Below, piece by piece: positions 23,431 through 35,328 of a stretch of DNA of 64,000 nt. The position numbers and the translations under genes were made by a program. The first letter of the stretch is position 1, and every line of letters starts with the position of its first letter. This DNA is from Opeltia flavorubescens (lineage: Eukaryota > Ascomycota > Lecanoromycetes > Teloschistales > Teloschistaceae), in NCBI GenBank assembly GCA_000442125.1, contig KE546977.1:62001-126000 (forward strand), read 5' to 3'. The notes below the pieces were generated by a model, which was not told the origin of the DNA, did no database searches, and worked only from the letters and a program-made list of their open reading frames with translations.

Positions 23431-24378
23431 TCACGAGGAGTTCGTGAAGATGATGACATTGCCCCCATCAGCTGTAGGCAGTTGCTCGTGCCTCCACACA
23501 ACATTCAACCACAGCTTATCTCGATGAGCAGCTTTGAATCTGTTCAGGACGTCCAAATACGCGTCAGAGTCATCCTGTCGCAGTCTTTTATGAGCGAATG
23601 CAAACTCCTCCTCAACCCGATCGTCCGTCTGCCCTTGTTGGCAGCGTGTGAGATAGTTGAGCATACGGTTATGTTTCAGCTTTGCCTTGACCGATGAAGA
23701 AGATGAGCCCGACTGGCTATGATGGCTTGAATACATCCCACTCGCAGATTGCTCGGGGTAATAGAGTTCGAGCTGCTTGATTCTACCAATGAGTAGTAAT
23801 TGTAACAGCGCTTTTGCTGCGGCTAAGAAGTAGGAATCTGGTGGTCCTTCAGACTCCCATGGAACCCAGACACTCACGGTATCGAGTTCTAAACGGCGGC
23901 AGATGAGGCTATTGAGCTTCTCCCAGCCTTCTCGGACATTGTCGAATGGGGCCATGGACATGCGACCGAAGATGAGTTTGTTAAGGTACTTCTGGCTAGC
24001 AGCGGGCAGACATTGCAGGAAACGCCATGCTTCGGTAGCATGACAGTCGAGCGTAAAAGCGTTAGCACTGTAAACTGTTTTCGCGCCCTCATAGTACAGA
24101 TGACGGCTGACACGAAGGATTGCCACTGGAAGTGGATACCTTGCGCGAAGATAATGTGTTGACACTTTTCCCTCTTTATTCCTTCTTTCTTCTTCTTCTT
24201 CTGTACTAGTAACAAGACCTTTGTTTTTCGATTCTTGATAGCCGTCCCACCATAATTCCATATCAAAATGAACAGTGATACCACCGGGTACACAGAGGAG
24301 ATGTTTCCAGATTTGACTTCGTAGCTCAAATGGGAGGCTAAGAAGCTTTGATTCCGCGGTCATCTTAACGCTGTTCAT
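23431..24378 (-). CDS. F-box-like (DUF7730-type) protein, copy A
   Basis: Single exon, about 315 residues from ATG 24378 (an alternative ATG at 24363 gives MTAESKLL, matching copy B). The N-terminal hallmark is SKLLSLPFELRSQIWKHLL, an F-box-like helix pair, followed by LRVSRHLYYEGAKTVYSANAF, typical of the large fungal DUF7730/F-box-like group. The rest is a variable alpha/beta region ending in a strand-rich LWLNVVWRHEQL...GGNVIIFTNS segment shared with copies B and C. An acidic EEEEE insertion sits near residue 60. Such proteins are usually assumed to be substrate receptors or scaffolds; no partner can be inferred here. Confidence 0.75.
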   Translation of the reverse strand: MNSVKMTAESKLLSLPFELRSQIWKHLLCVPGGITVHFDMELWWDGYQESKNKGLVTSTEEEEERRNKEGKVSTHYLRARYPLPVAILRVSRHLYYEGAKTVYSANAFTLDCHATEAWRFLQCLPAASQKYLNKLIFGRMSMAPFDNVREGWEKLNSLICRRLELDTVSVWVPWESEGPPDSYFLAAAKALLQLLLIGRIKQLELYYPEQSASGMYSSHHSQSGSSSSSVKAKLKHNRMLNYLTRCQQGQTDDRVEEEFAFAHKRLRQDDSDAYLDVLNRFKAAHRDKLWLNVVWRHEQLPTADGGNVIIFTNSS

Positions 24379-24967
24379 ACTAGAATATGTATACTGCTGG
24401 GTTCTAGATTCCAAGGAAGAAAAAGAGTGCTAGGCAACAGAGCATCGGCTAACTATGTTTGGCTTGGCGCTGGTCCTAGATCCGGTCCGGGTGTAAGGAT
24501 GGAAGATGATCGGCACACACAGTCCTTCTTGTCCTTTCATCCCATCCCTCACGATAGGGCAATAAGACACGCAGGAAAGAACCAGAGTCACGGGAGATTG
24601 CAGGGGTTGCAGCAGAGTAAAATTTTTCGAGGTTAACAGACTAATCACGAGAGTTGAATGAGGATCTCTGATAATTCGATGCAGGAATTTCACCATCTCT
24701 TAAACGAGCTACGTGCTATCATAGAGATTCAATAGGATTATTGCATTGCTGCAGGCAAGGGTGTAGGACATAGAAATAGACAGTAGAGAATCATTAGTCT
24801 CAATCTCTTGGTGTACAAACACGTTGCATTCATTTGGCACAAGGAACGATCACGGTACTTGTATTCTGGTCTCTTATTGGTGAGTCTTTAGGTCGCAACA
24901 TGGCGAAAACTCACTGAAGTCGTCTCTGAACGCGGAGGTGAATATCTCCCGAACCTTGTTCCTAATA
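24379..24967. other. Intergenic between F-box-like copies A and B
   Basis: About 590 bp with only short frames on both strands; presumably the promoter of copy A and terminator of copy B. Confidence 0.45.
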
Positions 24968-25816
24968 TCAGGGAGACTTCGTCACAACAATGACCGTCCC
25001 CTCATAAGCTGTATTTACATCCTCACGCCTCCATGTTATGCTCAAGCGCCGTTTCTCTTTTCGATCAGCCCTGAATTTGTCCAGACCCTCGAACCAGTCC
25101 TCCGGTTTGGAATTCCAATTAGCGGCTTTGAACTCGTGCTCGGCATCACGATCTTCTTGATTGGGTTCAGAGTATGTGATATGATCGATGAGCCAGCTCG
25201 CCTCTAAATTATATCCAGCCGGTAGAGTGACCGGCTCGCAGTCAGGCTTGCCGTCATCCGTATTCAATTCGGCGAAATAGAGTCTTAAGTATTTGAAATG
25301 ACTGCGAAGCAGCACTTGCACTAACCCTTGCAGAGCGGCCTGCCAGTACCACTCTCCCTCCGAGCTATCATCCCTCGGAACCCAGATAGTCACAGTGTCG
25401 AGTTTCATGCGGTGAGATATGAAGTCGTTCATTCTTTCCCAACCATTCCGCAAATGGCTGATGTCTGTCAACGCGGAGATGTCTGCTAGTGTTGAGATAT
25501 CTTCAAAGACGAGGTGTCGAACACGATTGCGGTGAGCCTTGTGCATGCCTTGCATGTATTTTCTAGCTTTGACTGCATCGCAGTGGACTATGATCTTGTT
25601 GCTACTGTAGAGCGTGTTCATGCATTCGGAGTATAGCTGATGATTGACACGTGGAACTTTCGGAGGAACTGGAGTTCTCGCGCGAATACGAAGACCTTCT
25701 TTCGTTACAGCTCGTTCGTCTTGGATAAGGATAGCATCTAGCTCGCAAAGAACAAAGTACCAAATTCGACTTCTTAGCTCGAAAGGGAGACCGAATAGTC
25801 TTGATTGGGCGGTCAT
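24968..25816 (-). CDS. F-box-like (DUF7730-type) protein, copy B
   Basis: Single exon, about 282 residues from ATG 25816 (MTAQSRLFGLPFELRSRIWYF). VPRVNHQLYSECMNTLYSSN matches the second family motif, DTVTIWVP and LLRSHFKYLRLYF match the central block of copy A, and the end reads LSITWRREDVNTAYEGTVIVVTKS. All are co-linear with copies A and C, so these are tandem duplicates. No signal peptide or membrane segment. Role unknown beyond the family's presumed adaptor function. Confidence 0.75.
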   Translation of the reverse strand: MTAQSRLFGLPFELRSRIWYFVLCELDAILIQDERAVTKEGLRIRARTPVPPKVPRVNHQLYSECMNTLYSSNKIIVHCDAVKARKYMQGMHKAHRNRVRHLVFEDISTLADISALTDISHLRNGWERMNDFISHRMKLDTVTIWVPRDDSSEGEWYWQAALQGLVQVLLRSHFKYLRLYFAELNTDDGKPDCEPVTLPAGYNLEASWLIDHITYSEPNQEDRDAEHEFKAANWNSKPEDWFEGLDKFRADRKEKRRLSITWRREDVNTAYEGTVIVVTKSP

Positions 25817-26161
25817 ATGTCTCAAACTTATCAAAAGCTGCCCGTGCAGTGAATGCACATATCAGCGTGATTGCGGTTGAGGTGACCGGGTGGATTGGAA
25901 AGAGAAAATGAGCAGGCTGATAGGATTACATATATTAGTGGGAAAAAGGATCTCGGCTAATGATCCTTCAGAGTAAGCTACATCGGGTCAAGGGGAAAGA
26001 TGTTTCGTGGGGCGCTGAAACATTACAACTTGAACGACCGTAACCACGTTGTCGTGTGACGGCTGAGCTTCTGGATAGGCTATCAAGTGATTGACAGATA
26101 TGTAGAATACATGAATGTAGCGCTTCCTAGCAAGAAACACCTAAATTTCAATTTGCCATAG
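25817..26161. other. Intergenic between F-box-like copies B and C
   Basis: About 345 bp, no coding sequence recognised. Confidence 0.45.
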
Positions 26162-27283
26162 TCATTCTTCCTCAGGGAAAGCTAGAATTCTTTGGAGCTT
26201 TGGTGCAATGATTAAGTTTATAAGTGCAGCCAAGAGCACAGCGATGAATACAGCCGTGGAGTGGATACCGCAGCTGATAAGCGTGGAGGATGGTCCTCTA
26301 CCGTTTCGAGTGTTATTCCTTTGCGAATGCGGCGACTTCGTTAGCACGATAACAGTCCCCTCATCAGCCGTACATGACTCCTCTCGCGCCAAAACAACAT
26401 CCAGACGCACCTGCCTCTTCACCTTTGGAGCAGTATGAAGCTCGCACAGAACATCCCAATAACATTCAAAATTATATTCCTCACTCAATCTCCTATGAGC
26501 CTGCGCATATATATGTTCATGCTGCAGTCGATGATAAATAAGGTATTCGATGGACGGAATCCTCATCAGATTGGCATCAACAGGTAGGTAGACTGGCTCA
26601 AGCCACCAGTAGTCGAAGTAGTAGAGGCGCAGACTTTGAATCGCTCCTTTGAGTAGGAGATTCACCAATCCTTCTGGCGCAGGCCAGTAGTAATTGACTA
26701 GTTCGTCTCGGCATTCAGTTGGGGCCCAGATGGTCACGGATCGAATTTGCAGGTTGCAAGAGATATAGCTGATCAAGTCTCCCCAGCCCTGTCGCACAGC
26801 AATATCGTGTGCGTTTGTGGAGCGTTTGTCGAAAACAACGTGCTTCATGCATCTGTTGGCAGTTGATGGTAAAGATTTGAAAAACCTTACTATTTCGACT
26901 GGACAGGATCTGAATGTGAATTTGTTTCTGCTGTAGAGAAGATTCGTGCATTCGAAGTACAGTTGACGGTTCACGTGTAGTACCTCTAAGGGAATGGGAG
27001 GTCTTGCATAAAGGCAGTGACCTTCAAGAGCCTTTCCATTTGCACGATGACGATGTGTTTGTGCCCGGAGATGTGTATCTACCTCTAGAATGATACTACT
27101 TGGGGGGCAGAGTAAATATTCCCAGATTTGAATGCGGAGCTCGGGAGGGAGGTTTAGCAGCTTTGAACGGGTAATCGCTTCATATCGTGTTGATCTTTTC
27201 GATGGTCTAAAGAAAAGCTTTTGCAGCATTCTCAAAAGATGAACAAGGCATTCTACAAGAATGAGATAGATATCGAAAGCCAT
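26162..27283 (-). CDS. F-box-like (DUF7730-type) protein with terminal membrane helix, copy C
   Basis: Single exon of 373 residues. It keeps the order of the family: SKLLNLPPELRIQIWEYLL, VLHVNRQLYFECTNLLYSRN, VTIWAPTE, LLKGAIQSLRLYYF and a terminal VRLDVVLAREE...GTVIVLTKSP. It differs by an N-terminal hydrophobic extension (MAFDIYLILVECLVHLL) and a C-terminal tail with a likely membrane helix, TAVFIAVLLAALINLIIA, about 20 residues from the end. The tail is absent from copies A and B, suggesting this copy acquired membrane anchoring. Confidence 0.75.
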   Translation of the reverse strand: MAFDIYLILVECLVHLLRMLQKLFFRPSKRSTRYEAITRSKLLNLPPELRIQIWEYLLCPPSSIILEVDTHLRAQTHRHRANGKALEGHCLYARPPIPLEVLHVNRQLYFECTNLLYSRNKFTFRSCPVEIVRFFKSLPSTANRCMKHVVFDKRSTNAHDIAVRQGWGDLISYISCNLQIRSVTIWAPTECRDELVNYYWPAPEGLVNLLLKGAIQSLRLYYFDYWWLEPVYLPVDANLMRIPSIEYLIYHRLQHEHIYAQAHRRLSEEYNFECYWDVLCELHTAPKVKRQVRLDVVLAREESCTADEGTVIVLTKSPHSQRNNTRNGRGPSSTLISCGIHSTAVFIAVLLAALINLIIAPKLQRILAFPEEE

Positions 27284-28145
27284 TGGTGGCAGCTTCGCAC
27301 TGACAAAGTATTTCGCAGGCGATAGAGGTATCGGATGTCGAATTCTAGTTCACGCAGACTAAAAGTATCACTTTCTGTCTTTCCAGCAGTTTAAGCCCTC
27401 CTATGGCTCGGCACTCGTCATCGCTTCCGAATCGTGATTCCCTTCATTCTGGTATCGGGAAATGAATAGATGATGAAATTAGTTTTCATGATCTATGATA
27501 TCCTTCACATCAATCAATGCTGTCGGTAGTAGGTCAGCTGATTCCGAGCCTGCCAAACGTAATTTGCAAGTTGCCCTTGCATGGCCTTCGTATCACGCTT
27601 GGTCGCCCATCGGGTATCCAAAAAAGTGAATAAAGGCGAAAGCGATACAACGACTTCCAGCCAAAGCATACCGAAACTCGTGTGTGAACACCCGATGGTG
27701 CGATTCAATATAGTATTTACCTATATTTGAGAAATTTCATGCCTGGCTTCTGCAGCAACTCCTGCGATGACCGTATACCAATACAGCCCCCTCTATTCAA
27801 TTTTTCTTGCTAGGTCCCAAGGCCACTTGCTTCGCATCTTAACCTGATGCGCATTCTTATGATTTTGGAACATTGTTCTGTTGGATCCAAATAAGCTATA
27901 TATCGTTATCTCATCGTCGTAAGCGTCTTGAAAAGGACAAATCATATCCATAGTTTTGTGAACATGCTTGATGGGTTCTCATCATGACCTCATAAGCAAT
28001 TCATAACTTCCGTTAACGGATACTATAATATTTCACAAAGATACTGGTTCTCTTCGAGAACGTGTATTTCACCCACGTTGGTCAAGGTTGATGGCAGAGC
28101 GTAAGTTAATGCAATCTACCATTGCCTAGCCGTCTCGTATACTTA
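27284..28145. other. Intergenic, no gene seen; lacks the missing half of copy D
   Basis: I looked here for the C-terminal half of the truncated copy D and found no similar reading in any frame. The sequence has ordinary composition and only short frames. Confidence 0.45.
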
Positions 28146-28592
28146 TCAGAAGGCGAATTGTTGACGACACTTGCGATGAGCCGATGGCAGTGACTGCAAG
28201 AATAACCTCGCATTGAATGGGCCGCATTCGAACTTGAAAAAGTTGTCATTGTAAAGTGTATGCACGCATTCGGTATACGATTGATGGTTGACTCGGAGAA
28301 TTTCTACTGCGATGGGGGATTTGGCGCGAAGCCAATGGCCTTGTTGGGGGTTTTTCTCGACTATATCGGCTTCATAACCATCTTTCTTCCAAAGATCCAG
28401 GTCAAATTGGAGAATGATGCCACGAGGCTGGGATAGCAGGAAATGCCAAATCCGATTCCGTAGCTCGGATGGGAGATTGAGAAGCTTGGATTGATTGGCC
28501 ATTTTCCACGATCTCATCCAAATCAATCTGTAATGAGAAATAGCCCCTACAGCTCCTGCGCCGATAATGAGGAAGCTAATGGAGTACCTCAT
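28146..28592 (-). pseudogene. Truncated F-box-like (DUF7730-type) copy D
   Basis: From ATG 28592 the frame gives about 148 residues: a hydrophobic N-terminus (ISFLIIGAGAVGAIS), SKLLNLPSELRNRIWHFLL, VEILRVNHQSYTECVHTLY and LPSAHRKCRQQFAF, then a stop. The position corresponds to about the middle of copies A-C, so the central and C-terminal blocks are missing. Either a truncated pseudogene or a gene reduced to its F-box-like half. Confidence 0.6.
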
Positions 28593-29203
28593 TTTGTTCA
28601 CTCAGTCACAGATCGTGAGGCTCCCGTTCTGAGTCCTACGACGCCCGGCGCAGCATTCATACCAGACACATCTTAGGGCAAGATCAATTTTCACTTCTCC
28701 GTTGGCAAATCTCATGACTTCAATCTCTTTCTCCGCCGCACTCTTGTCTATGGCTTGTCGCTTCCTCTTCGCCGTAATCATGGCGAGCGTCTCCCGCCAA
28801 TCGCTTCGTGCATTGAAAAACTCGCTATGACGACATTCATATTGCTTATGTATGAGCAGCAACTCAATTTTCTGCCCGAGATACTCCGTCGGATACTAAA
28901 GTCTACTGACCGGGTGTCTACGAAACGTTGTGTTGCGTTTATTTCTTGCCCTGTGGAGGGTGAAGTGACGCGACCCGCAGTACCTTACTGTATATGCGGG
29001 TTATGACACGCAGGCTGTTATCTACTGCTTTAGGCAGGTGGCTCACCGTCTCTTTATGAGATTCCGCTCCGGCTGCGGGGCTGTAGGCAGCTTCGCACGT
29101 TGAGTCAGACCTTGAAAAAGGTTTCCAATGTCACTTTTCTACTTCTTCAATTCTACCTATCTACATTTTCCCCAAGGCATAGATCTCTAGCGGCGGTTTG
29201 GTC
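28593..29203. other. Intergenic, divergent upstream region
   Basis: Lies between the minus-strand truncated F-box-like copy and the plus-strand amino-acid oxidase. A minus-strand frame at 28862-28602 is not recognised as a gene. Confidence 0.4.
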
Positions 29204-31858
29204 ATGGTGCAGTTCGTCGGTCTGTTGGCGTTGAGCCTTGTTGTGACGAGTCATGTTTCAGCAGCAGTTGAGTCATCCGTAAAGCTGGAGGTCAAGGTTG
29301 CGTTGAACTCGCGCTCAGCCAACATCCATCTCTCCCGGTCACATGAATCCGTGTACCCCTTCGCCGTAACCTACGGTGCATGCCACCCTGTCAGCAGTCA
29401 AGTGGAAGCAGATCATCATATTGATCAGGTCCATGAGAAAAGTACTGACAGGTTGGTCTGGATTCTACCAGACGATATCGAAGTCCAAGGCTGTTTATCT
29501 GCTTGGTCCTCGGACGCCAGGCTTGTTGGTCGTAGTGCACCGTTGCAAGTCAATAAAGATAGCAAGCATTGGATGAGGAAGCGTCATCTGGATAGAGGAA
29601 CGAAATTGAGCAAACGTGCAAGCATTCCCATGACCAATGCAAGCGGCATTGAACCCAATGGACCATGGTTTGACGGGGTTGAAGCGCTCAAGGAGTCAGA
29701 GATAAGTACTGTAGATGTTGCCCAGGCAAAATCGAAAGGTAGTTCATATTGAGGGCTTTTGGTTTTTATCACAATGCTATTCTTACTTACCTGTCGCTAT
29801 AGAAATTGCTATCGTTGGTGCTGGCATGGCTGGACTCATGACTTGGGTATTTTCGCTTTTTCTTAATGACATTCGTTGCGGCTGACAAGATACGAGCTGT
29901 GCTTGAACATGAGCGGCTTCCAAAACGTTGAGATAATCGAAGCTGGTCAAAGACTAGGAGGGTACGTATGCGGGCATCGAGCAGAGGTAGCATCAAGGGC
30001 CATGTTGAACAAATGATAGGCGTGTGCACACTGCGTATCTGGAAGGCGGACCATTCGATTACCAATACCAAGAGATGGGCCCAATGAGATTTCCCGAGAG
30101 CATTCAATACACCGGAAGTAACGAGACCGTCCCATTGAACGACATGAAACTAGTATTCCAACTCGCCGAGATCATGAATCAGATGAACGAAGGACAATCA
30201 AACTTCACCGTCAACTTCATCCCTTGGATTCAAGAAAGTCCGAATGGATTGGTGTACTTTAAGGGCTACAAGCTGCCCAGTGGTCTACCGCCCACCGTTT
30301 CCGATCTCGATAGCCAAAATTCGACCACGCAGCCGCCTGTCGATCCTACGGTCGGGAATATCACCAGTGCAGTCACCGATCTTACTTGCACTCCTGAGCT
30401 TATGGCGGCTGCTGGTAGGAACGTCTTCACTGCGTACAAGTCATTCATCACCAGTGGGCTTGGGGGTCTCGGCGGTGATGACTGGTCGGAGTATGCATAT
30501 ATCCACAATTACCTTAAGTATTCGCTTAATGCGACGGATCAAGTGTTGAACGTTGGCGATTTTGGGGGAGCTGGAGGGGATTCTTTCTGGGATACTATGT
30601 CCGTATACGCAGGCCCTTGAAGATGCTATTGCATTGACGAACGATCTAGCTACGAATGCGCGTACTTTGGGGCGACTAAATGGCGCACCATCGATGGAGT
30701 ATGATTTTCTTAGCCATTTCTTTCGTTGTCCCTCAATCATTTTCAATGCTCTTTCAGCAACACGTCGCTCATCATCATCCAGGGTCTCAATAGATTACCA
30801 TACTCCTTCTATCCTCACGTCGGCGAAATCACGACCATGGGCCGCTCAATCGAAAGGGCTGAATACCTGCCAGACTCGAACCAAGTGTCACTTTCATGGA
30901 AAAATGCCTATACAGACTCAACCTACCAGAATCAGACCTACGACTACGCGATAGTTGCTGCACCATTCGCCAAAGTCCGAAGCTGGCGCTTCCCAAATAC
31001 AGGCAAGATATCAGATCACCCAGGTCTAGAACTTGCGACTGATAAGAGAGTTAGCGTTCAATCCTACCCTCGAGAACGCCATAACTGCTATGCCTTACAC
31101 CGCTGTCTGCAAAGTAATCCCCCCAAGCTTCATCAACACTCGTCCACTCAACTGACTACCCACAGGTCGCTCTCCAATTCTCCACCCGCTTCTGGGAGCA
31201 CTACCCCGCCCCCATCCTCGGCGGCTGTTCCACAACAACCGATATCCCCGGCATCGGCAGCATCTGCTACCCGTCCTACAAAATCAACAGCACCGGCCCC
31301 GGCGTCATGCTCGCCAGCTACACAGGCGGAAACTTCGGGATCCGGTTCGCCTCCCTAACAGAGCTCGAACACGTACAATATGTACTCAATGCGATGATCG
31401 AGATCCATGGGGAGGTGGCGAGAGAGCAGTATACGGGGAAGTATAACCGGAGATGTTGGGCACTGGATCCGTTGGAGACGGCGAGTTGGGCGAGCCCGAG
31501 TATTGGGATGCATAAGCTTTATATTCCGACTTATTTCGAGACGGAAAATAATGTGAGCAGTTCTCAGATTATATTTCCTTCTTTCGATATTAAGAGTGGA
31601 GGGCTGGAGGCGAATTGTATACTGATGAGGTTATCTGGAGTAGATGATCTTTGTGGGTGAACATACGAGCTACACGCACGCATGGAGTATGTCCGACCCT
31701 TCCTCATCATCAGCGTGTCCTGCCACTAACATTATCAAGTTTCCTCGGCTCTGGAATCAGGCATACGAGGAAGTGTACAGCTCCTACTCGAGTTGGGATT
31801 AGTCGATGAAGCAAAAGCCATCACAGAGAAATTCATGGCCCGCTGGATTAGCATCTAA
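29204..31858 (+). CDS. Secreted flavin L-amino-acid oxidase
   Basis: Oxidative deamination of L-amino acids to keto acids with release of ammonia and hydrogen peroxide is expected. Ten exons close exactly in frame (699 residues): 29204-29738, 29803-29846, 29897-29961, 30020-30598, 30650-30698, 30783-31002, 31055-31113, 31166-31552, 31644-31686, 31740-31858. A signal peptide (MVQFVGLLALSLVV) leads a pro-region; then the FAD-binding IAIVGAGMAGLMTW, the EAGQRLGGRVHT motif, EMGPMRFP, WRTIDGGLNRLP and the C-terminal FVGEHTSYTHAW. Several Asn-X-Ser/Thr sites fit secretion. Two splice sites are unusual: a GC donor at 31003 and a weak GTCCGT donor at 30599. Reading through without these introns gives apparent stops, so it is easily mistaken for a pseudogene. 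Confidence 0.85.
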
Positions 31859-33065
31859 TTCCGCATCTAAAGGCACGAAGTCGATGAAGTAGATGGTAGT
31901 GATGTCGAAAAGATGCAGGGTGTAGATCTCAATTTCAACGGCGGGAGTATGTTGAAGACATTAAGGGGGTGGAGATTTAGTCGAGAGGATGGGATGTAGA
32001 AAGACAAGAATCAGACGTATTTAGCGAGAATTAGCAGATCTTGTCAGGTGATGTACCATTGAGCGTGTCGAGGCATGTGCGTGGGGAAATATCGGCTGTT
32101 ATGCGTTCCTCAAAGTAAGCCTTCACAAAATAAATCAAACAGACCCGGCCATATCATGCCCGGCGTAATAGGCATTGGCAGCTAACGAATGGGATTCCAA
32201 CAATGAGGAAAATAAAGATATGGGTCTAAATTGGATGATACATGGATCGTATTGCTTGTCGCTACCGCCACGGCGATCCGTGAGGGCTTCGGAAGAGTGA
32301 CGTACTTCAACAGGTAACGATAGTAGCCAATTTCAAGACTATGAGCTTGAAGCATAGTTCAAACGCTACAGATAGAATTACTCTATGCGGCCTTTCTCAT
32401 GCGGTCGATCTCAAGACCGCAACAAGTAGATAAAAGATCGCCGCTGGAAATTGGGCGCCAGATTTCTAGTCAGGACTAAATGCTCGAAAGATCGCGCTAA
32501 CAGCAACCTTTTTTAGTATCGATCTTGTCATTGTACCTATCCGACAGGCGCCATAGCCAACCATGAAACAGGGGCAGGCTGTCATAAACTGCACAAAACT
32601 TTGCAGCTTGCGATTTCGATGCACCATTGTCAATCGTTGGAATTTCCCTCTCTTGACAACTCCTAGTACATCCATATCAATATCTCTTCTCTTTTAAAAG
32701 CTGAACTTATTATTGGTGTCTTTGAAAATGACCGGAGTCCGCAAATTCCGCCTTGCGGGTTTAGCATAACAGCCGACAAGGCATGCCTTCGCTTATTCTA
32801 TACTTCTCTCTCTCAGAGCCTACTCACCCGTGCCTGTTTTACCTTCCGCTACTTAAACCTCGACAGCGCTGTCCTCGCCGCTGTTATATAAGACTTCTCG
32901 AAAGATGATCAGAAACTACGCTCGGTCAGAAACACGCTATGTACCTTCACTTTTATTTTACCAGCAACCGTCGAGAATGGCCGATTATGTTCATGTGAGT
33001 AAGTGATAGTCTCTGACTTAGCTGCTGCTCTACCACATATATTCCTCTCATCTCTATACCTTACT
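31859..33065. other. Intergenic, no gene seen
   Basis: About 1.2 kb, ordinary composition, no convincing frame on either strand. Confidence 0.45.
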
Positions 33066-34200
33066 ATGTATCGACTATTGCTCGCATTATTCGCCATAGC
33101 TAGTCCCTCCTACGCACGACCTGGACAGAAAGATCTATACTTGCCCAGGCATTCCAGCTTGGAACGTCAATTCTCGGGATTCCCCACGGAATATCTGCCT
33201 AATCGAGCCAAGTACGGACACATGCCTAGAAAACCAGAACCTGAAAGCTGATCAAAAAACCTAATGATCTAGTATTGCATTGGGAGCCGATGATGATAAT
33301 CTTACACTGCCGTTATGGCCAAAAGGCCATCCCGAGATACGGCCACAAATTAGTGTCTATCCAGGAATCCCTCCCAGAGGTATCGAACTCATCATCAGCC
33401 TTGCCATCAGAATCCATGAGTATTGGAGGGATACCGCAAATTATCCAATTCGCAACGTGATCGACGATAGTAGGCCGCCATTCAAGAATATTCATTTCTT
33501 CACCAAGCCTTCTGTGCTGCCAGTGGCAATATTCAATCCTCTAAAAGGCGGAATCACTTTGGCCTGGATACTGCGTAGATGCTTCGTACATTCGTTCTGG
33601 CCTGGGTCCATCAAAGCTATCGTTTGGGATTTATCTGTGAGGAGTGTCCCGATCTCTGTGGCTTTCCTCGAGATCAAAAATGTTCCGCGTTCTGACTCGG
33701 CCCCTTCGCCATCGAATCCAAATATTACTGACGACGATACGCTTGCTGAAGACACGGCTGTGAACACGACAGCCCCGGGCAATGGATCTCTTCGACTACC
33801 CCCCAACACCTCTTTCGGCGGTATCCCGCCTCCCGTGGAGAAACGTTGGTTAGCATGCTGGTCACAATTATTCCTACACGTAATGCAATTCTCTCCCGAT
33901 CGGCGTGTAAAGGACGCCGTAGATCCGACGCCAGATCCACGGAAAACGAGCGTCTTCCACTATAGTTGTGATGTCATAAACTTCCTGCCAACGCGAGATA
34001 AGATACATTTGGAATTGCTACCAACCGCGGGAGCGATGAGCAGGCCTTTTATGACTTATGGGGAATTGGCAGCGGCTTTGCTTGCATGGATTACGAGGGT
34101 TGTTGATACGCCAGATGGATGGCTTCGGCCTCAGGGAGTGTTTGCTGATGGCGGGGGTGTTGAGGAGGGGGGATTGTTTATTACTCTCTCTGGCTCATAA
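33066..34200 (+). CDS. Secreted protein of unknown family
   Basis: Two exons, 33066-33211 and 33273-34200 (61 bp intron, phase 2), about 357 residues. MYRLLLALFAIASPSYA is a signal peptide. The mature part contains ISVYPGIPPRGIELIISLAIRI, a central low-conservation linker with possible N-glycosylation sites (NITD, NTTA, NGSL, NTSF) and a C-terminal block with FMTYGELAAALLAWI. No transmembrane helix other than the signal peptide and no enzymatic motif I recognise. The exon-1 frame alone ends in a stop after the donor, supporting the intron. Confidence 0.6.
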
Positions 34201-35328
34201 TATTGGGACATTTTGATTGGTAGAGGTTGGGCGTTTTCGTAATAGGAACTTGCGTTTCCTAAGGAAGTTCAGGCTAGTATACCGTTGAGCGTCAAAATCA
34301 CCGTATTAATTTTCTACAGAACTCCTCTTATTTGCTGTGACATAATTAAATAAGAGCAGATACGTGATCGCCAGTTGATACTTCCCCATACTTTGTTCCA
34401 AACCTTTACATCGAGTCTTCGCTCCATGTCGCGTCTCACTTCCACTGAGATGTACGTTTATGGAGCAATACGTCGGCAAAGCGGGGGTAAAAGTTAGCCG
34501 AGGCACAATCATATGACGAAACGCGCTAAACCCACAGAAGCATAGTCTGTGTTTACAGATGACTAAGCAATCGCTTGTCTTTGCGTGGCCACAAAATCAT
34601 TCCCCAATAACTCAAGACCATCACTCCATGCTTCGTATGCTCCCACGGACATGCTCCGGTGAAGCTTCATCGTACGGTGCGGTTGTGTCACATGGCTCAC
34701 CAGCCCACACTCAGCCTCTGGAGACGAAGATGATGGGGCGAGGCTTACCGTTTTCGCGTGCTACCACGCAACAACGCCCGCAATCTCCGGATTTTTTCCG
34801 TCAATCCCATATCCAGTGCTCCAATCGGGCCACAAGTCATGGCCCAATGTGGGTTTCAGCTGCATCATGGCTACTCTAACGACTCTGTAGCAGTTCACGA
34901 ATTCGTCGCAACTGACAGGTGGTCCAGCTAGCGGCAGCTAAAATCTGCAGCATTAGCTGCGAGGCTAGTTTTCCCTATGGAGGTGGGCCTGGACTCTGGA
35001 TTGGTTACTGTCGAGTCGCGCTACCTTTGAGGCTGATGTTGGGGGCTGAGGCTCTTGAAGACGCAAAATCTTTCGACCGGTTCAGGTGGACATCCACTGC
35101 TGCTTGACTTCAAGTCTGCTACTTCTTCCAATTCTCTGTGCTCGCTTTATGCTCCATTAGTCATTTTCTCCCTGTCTTACGTTCATGTGAGTAAATCAGA
35201 CATGAAAGCTCTAATCTGCCACGTTTCGCTTAACAGCCATGTTTTGGTCGTGACATCAGCATCGTCTGAGATCGCAATTTCGTCTTGGCACATGGCCTGA
35301 TTTACCCTAGCTTTTAGGGCTTAAGTTG
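34201..35328. other. Intergenic, no gene seen
   Basis: About 1.1 kb upstream of the NLR gene. Short frames (for example 34559-34879) have no recognisable sequence. Confidence 0.45.

Noticed and set aside
30553-30954. Separate small gene inside the amino-acid oxidase
   Set aside because: It is intronic and off-frame sequence; oxidase exons on either side join in frame without it.
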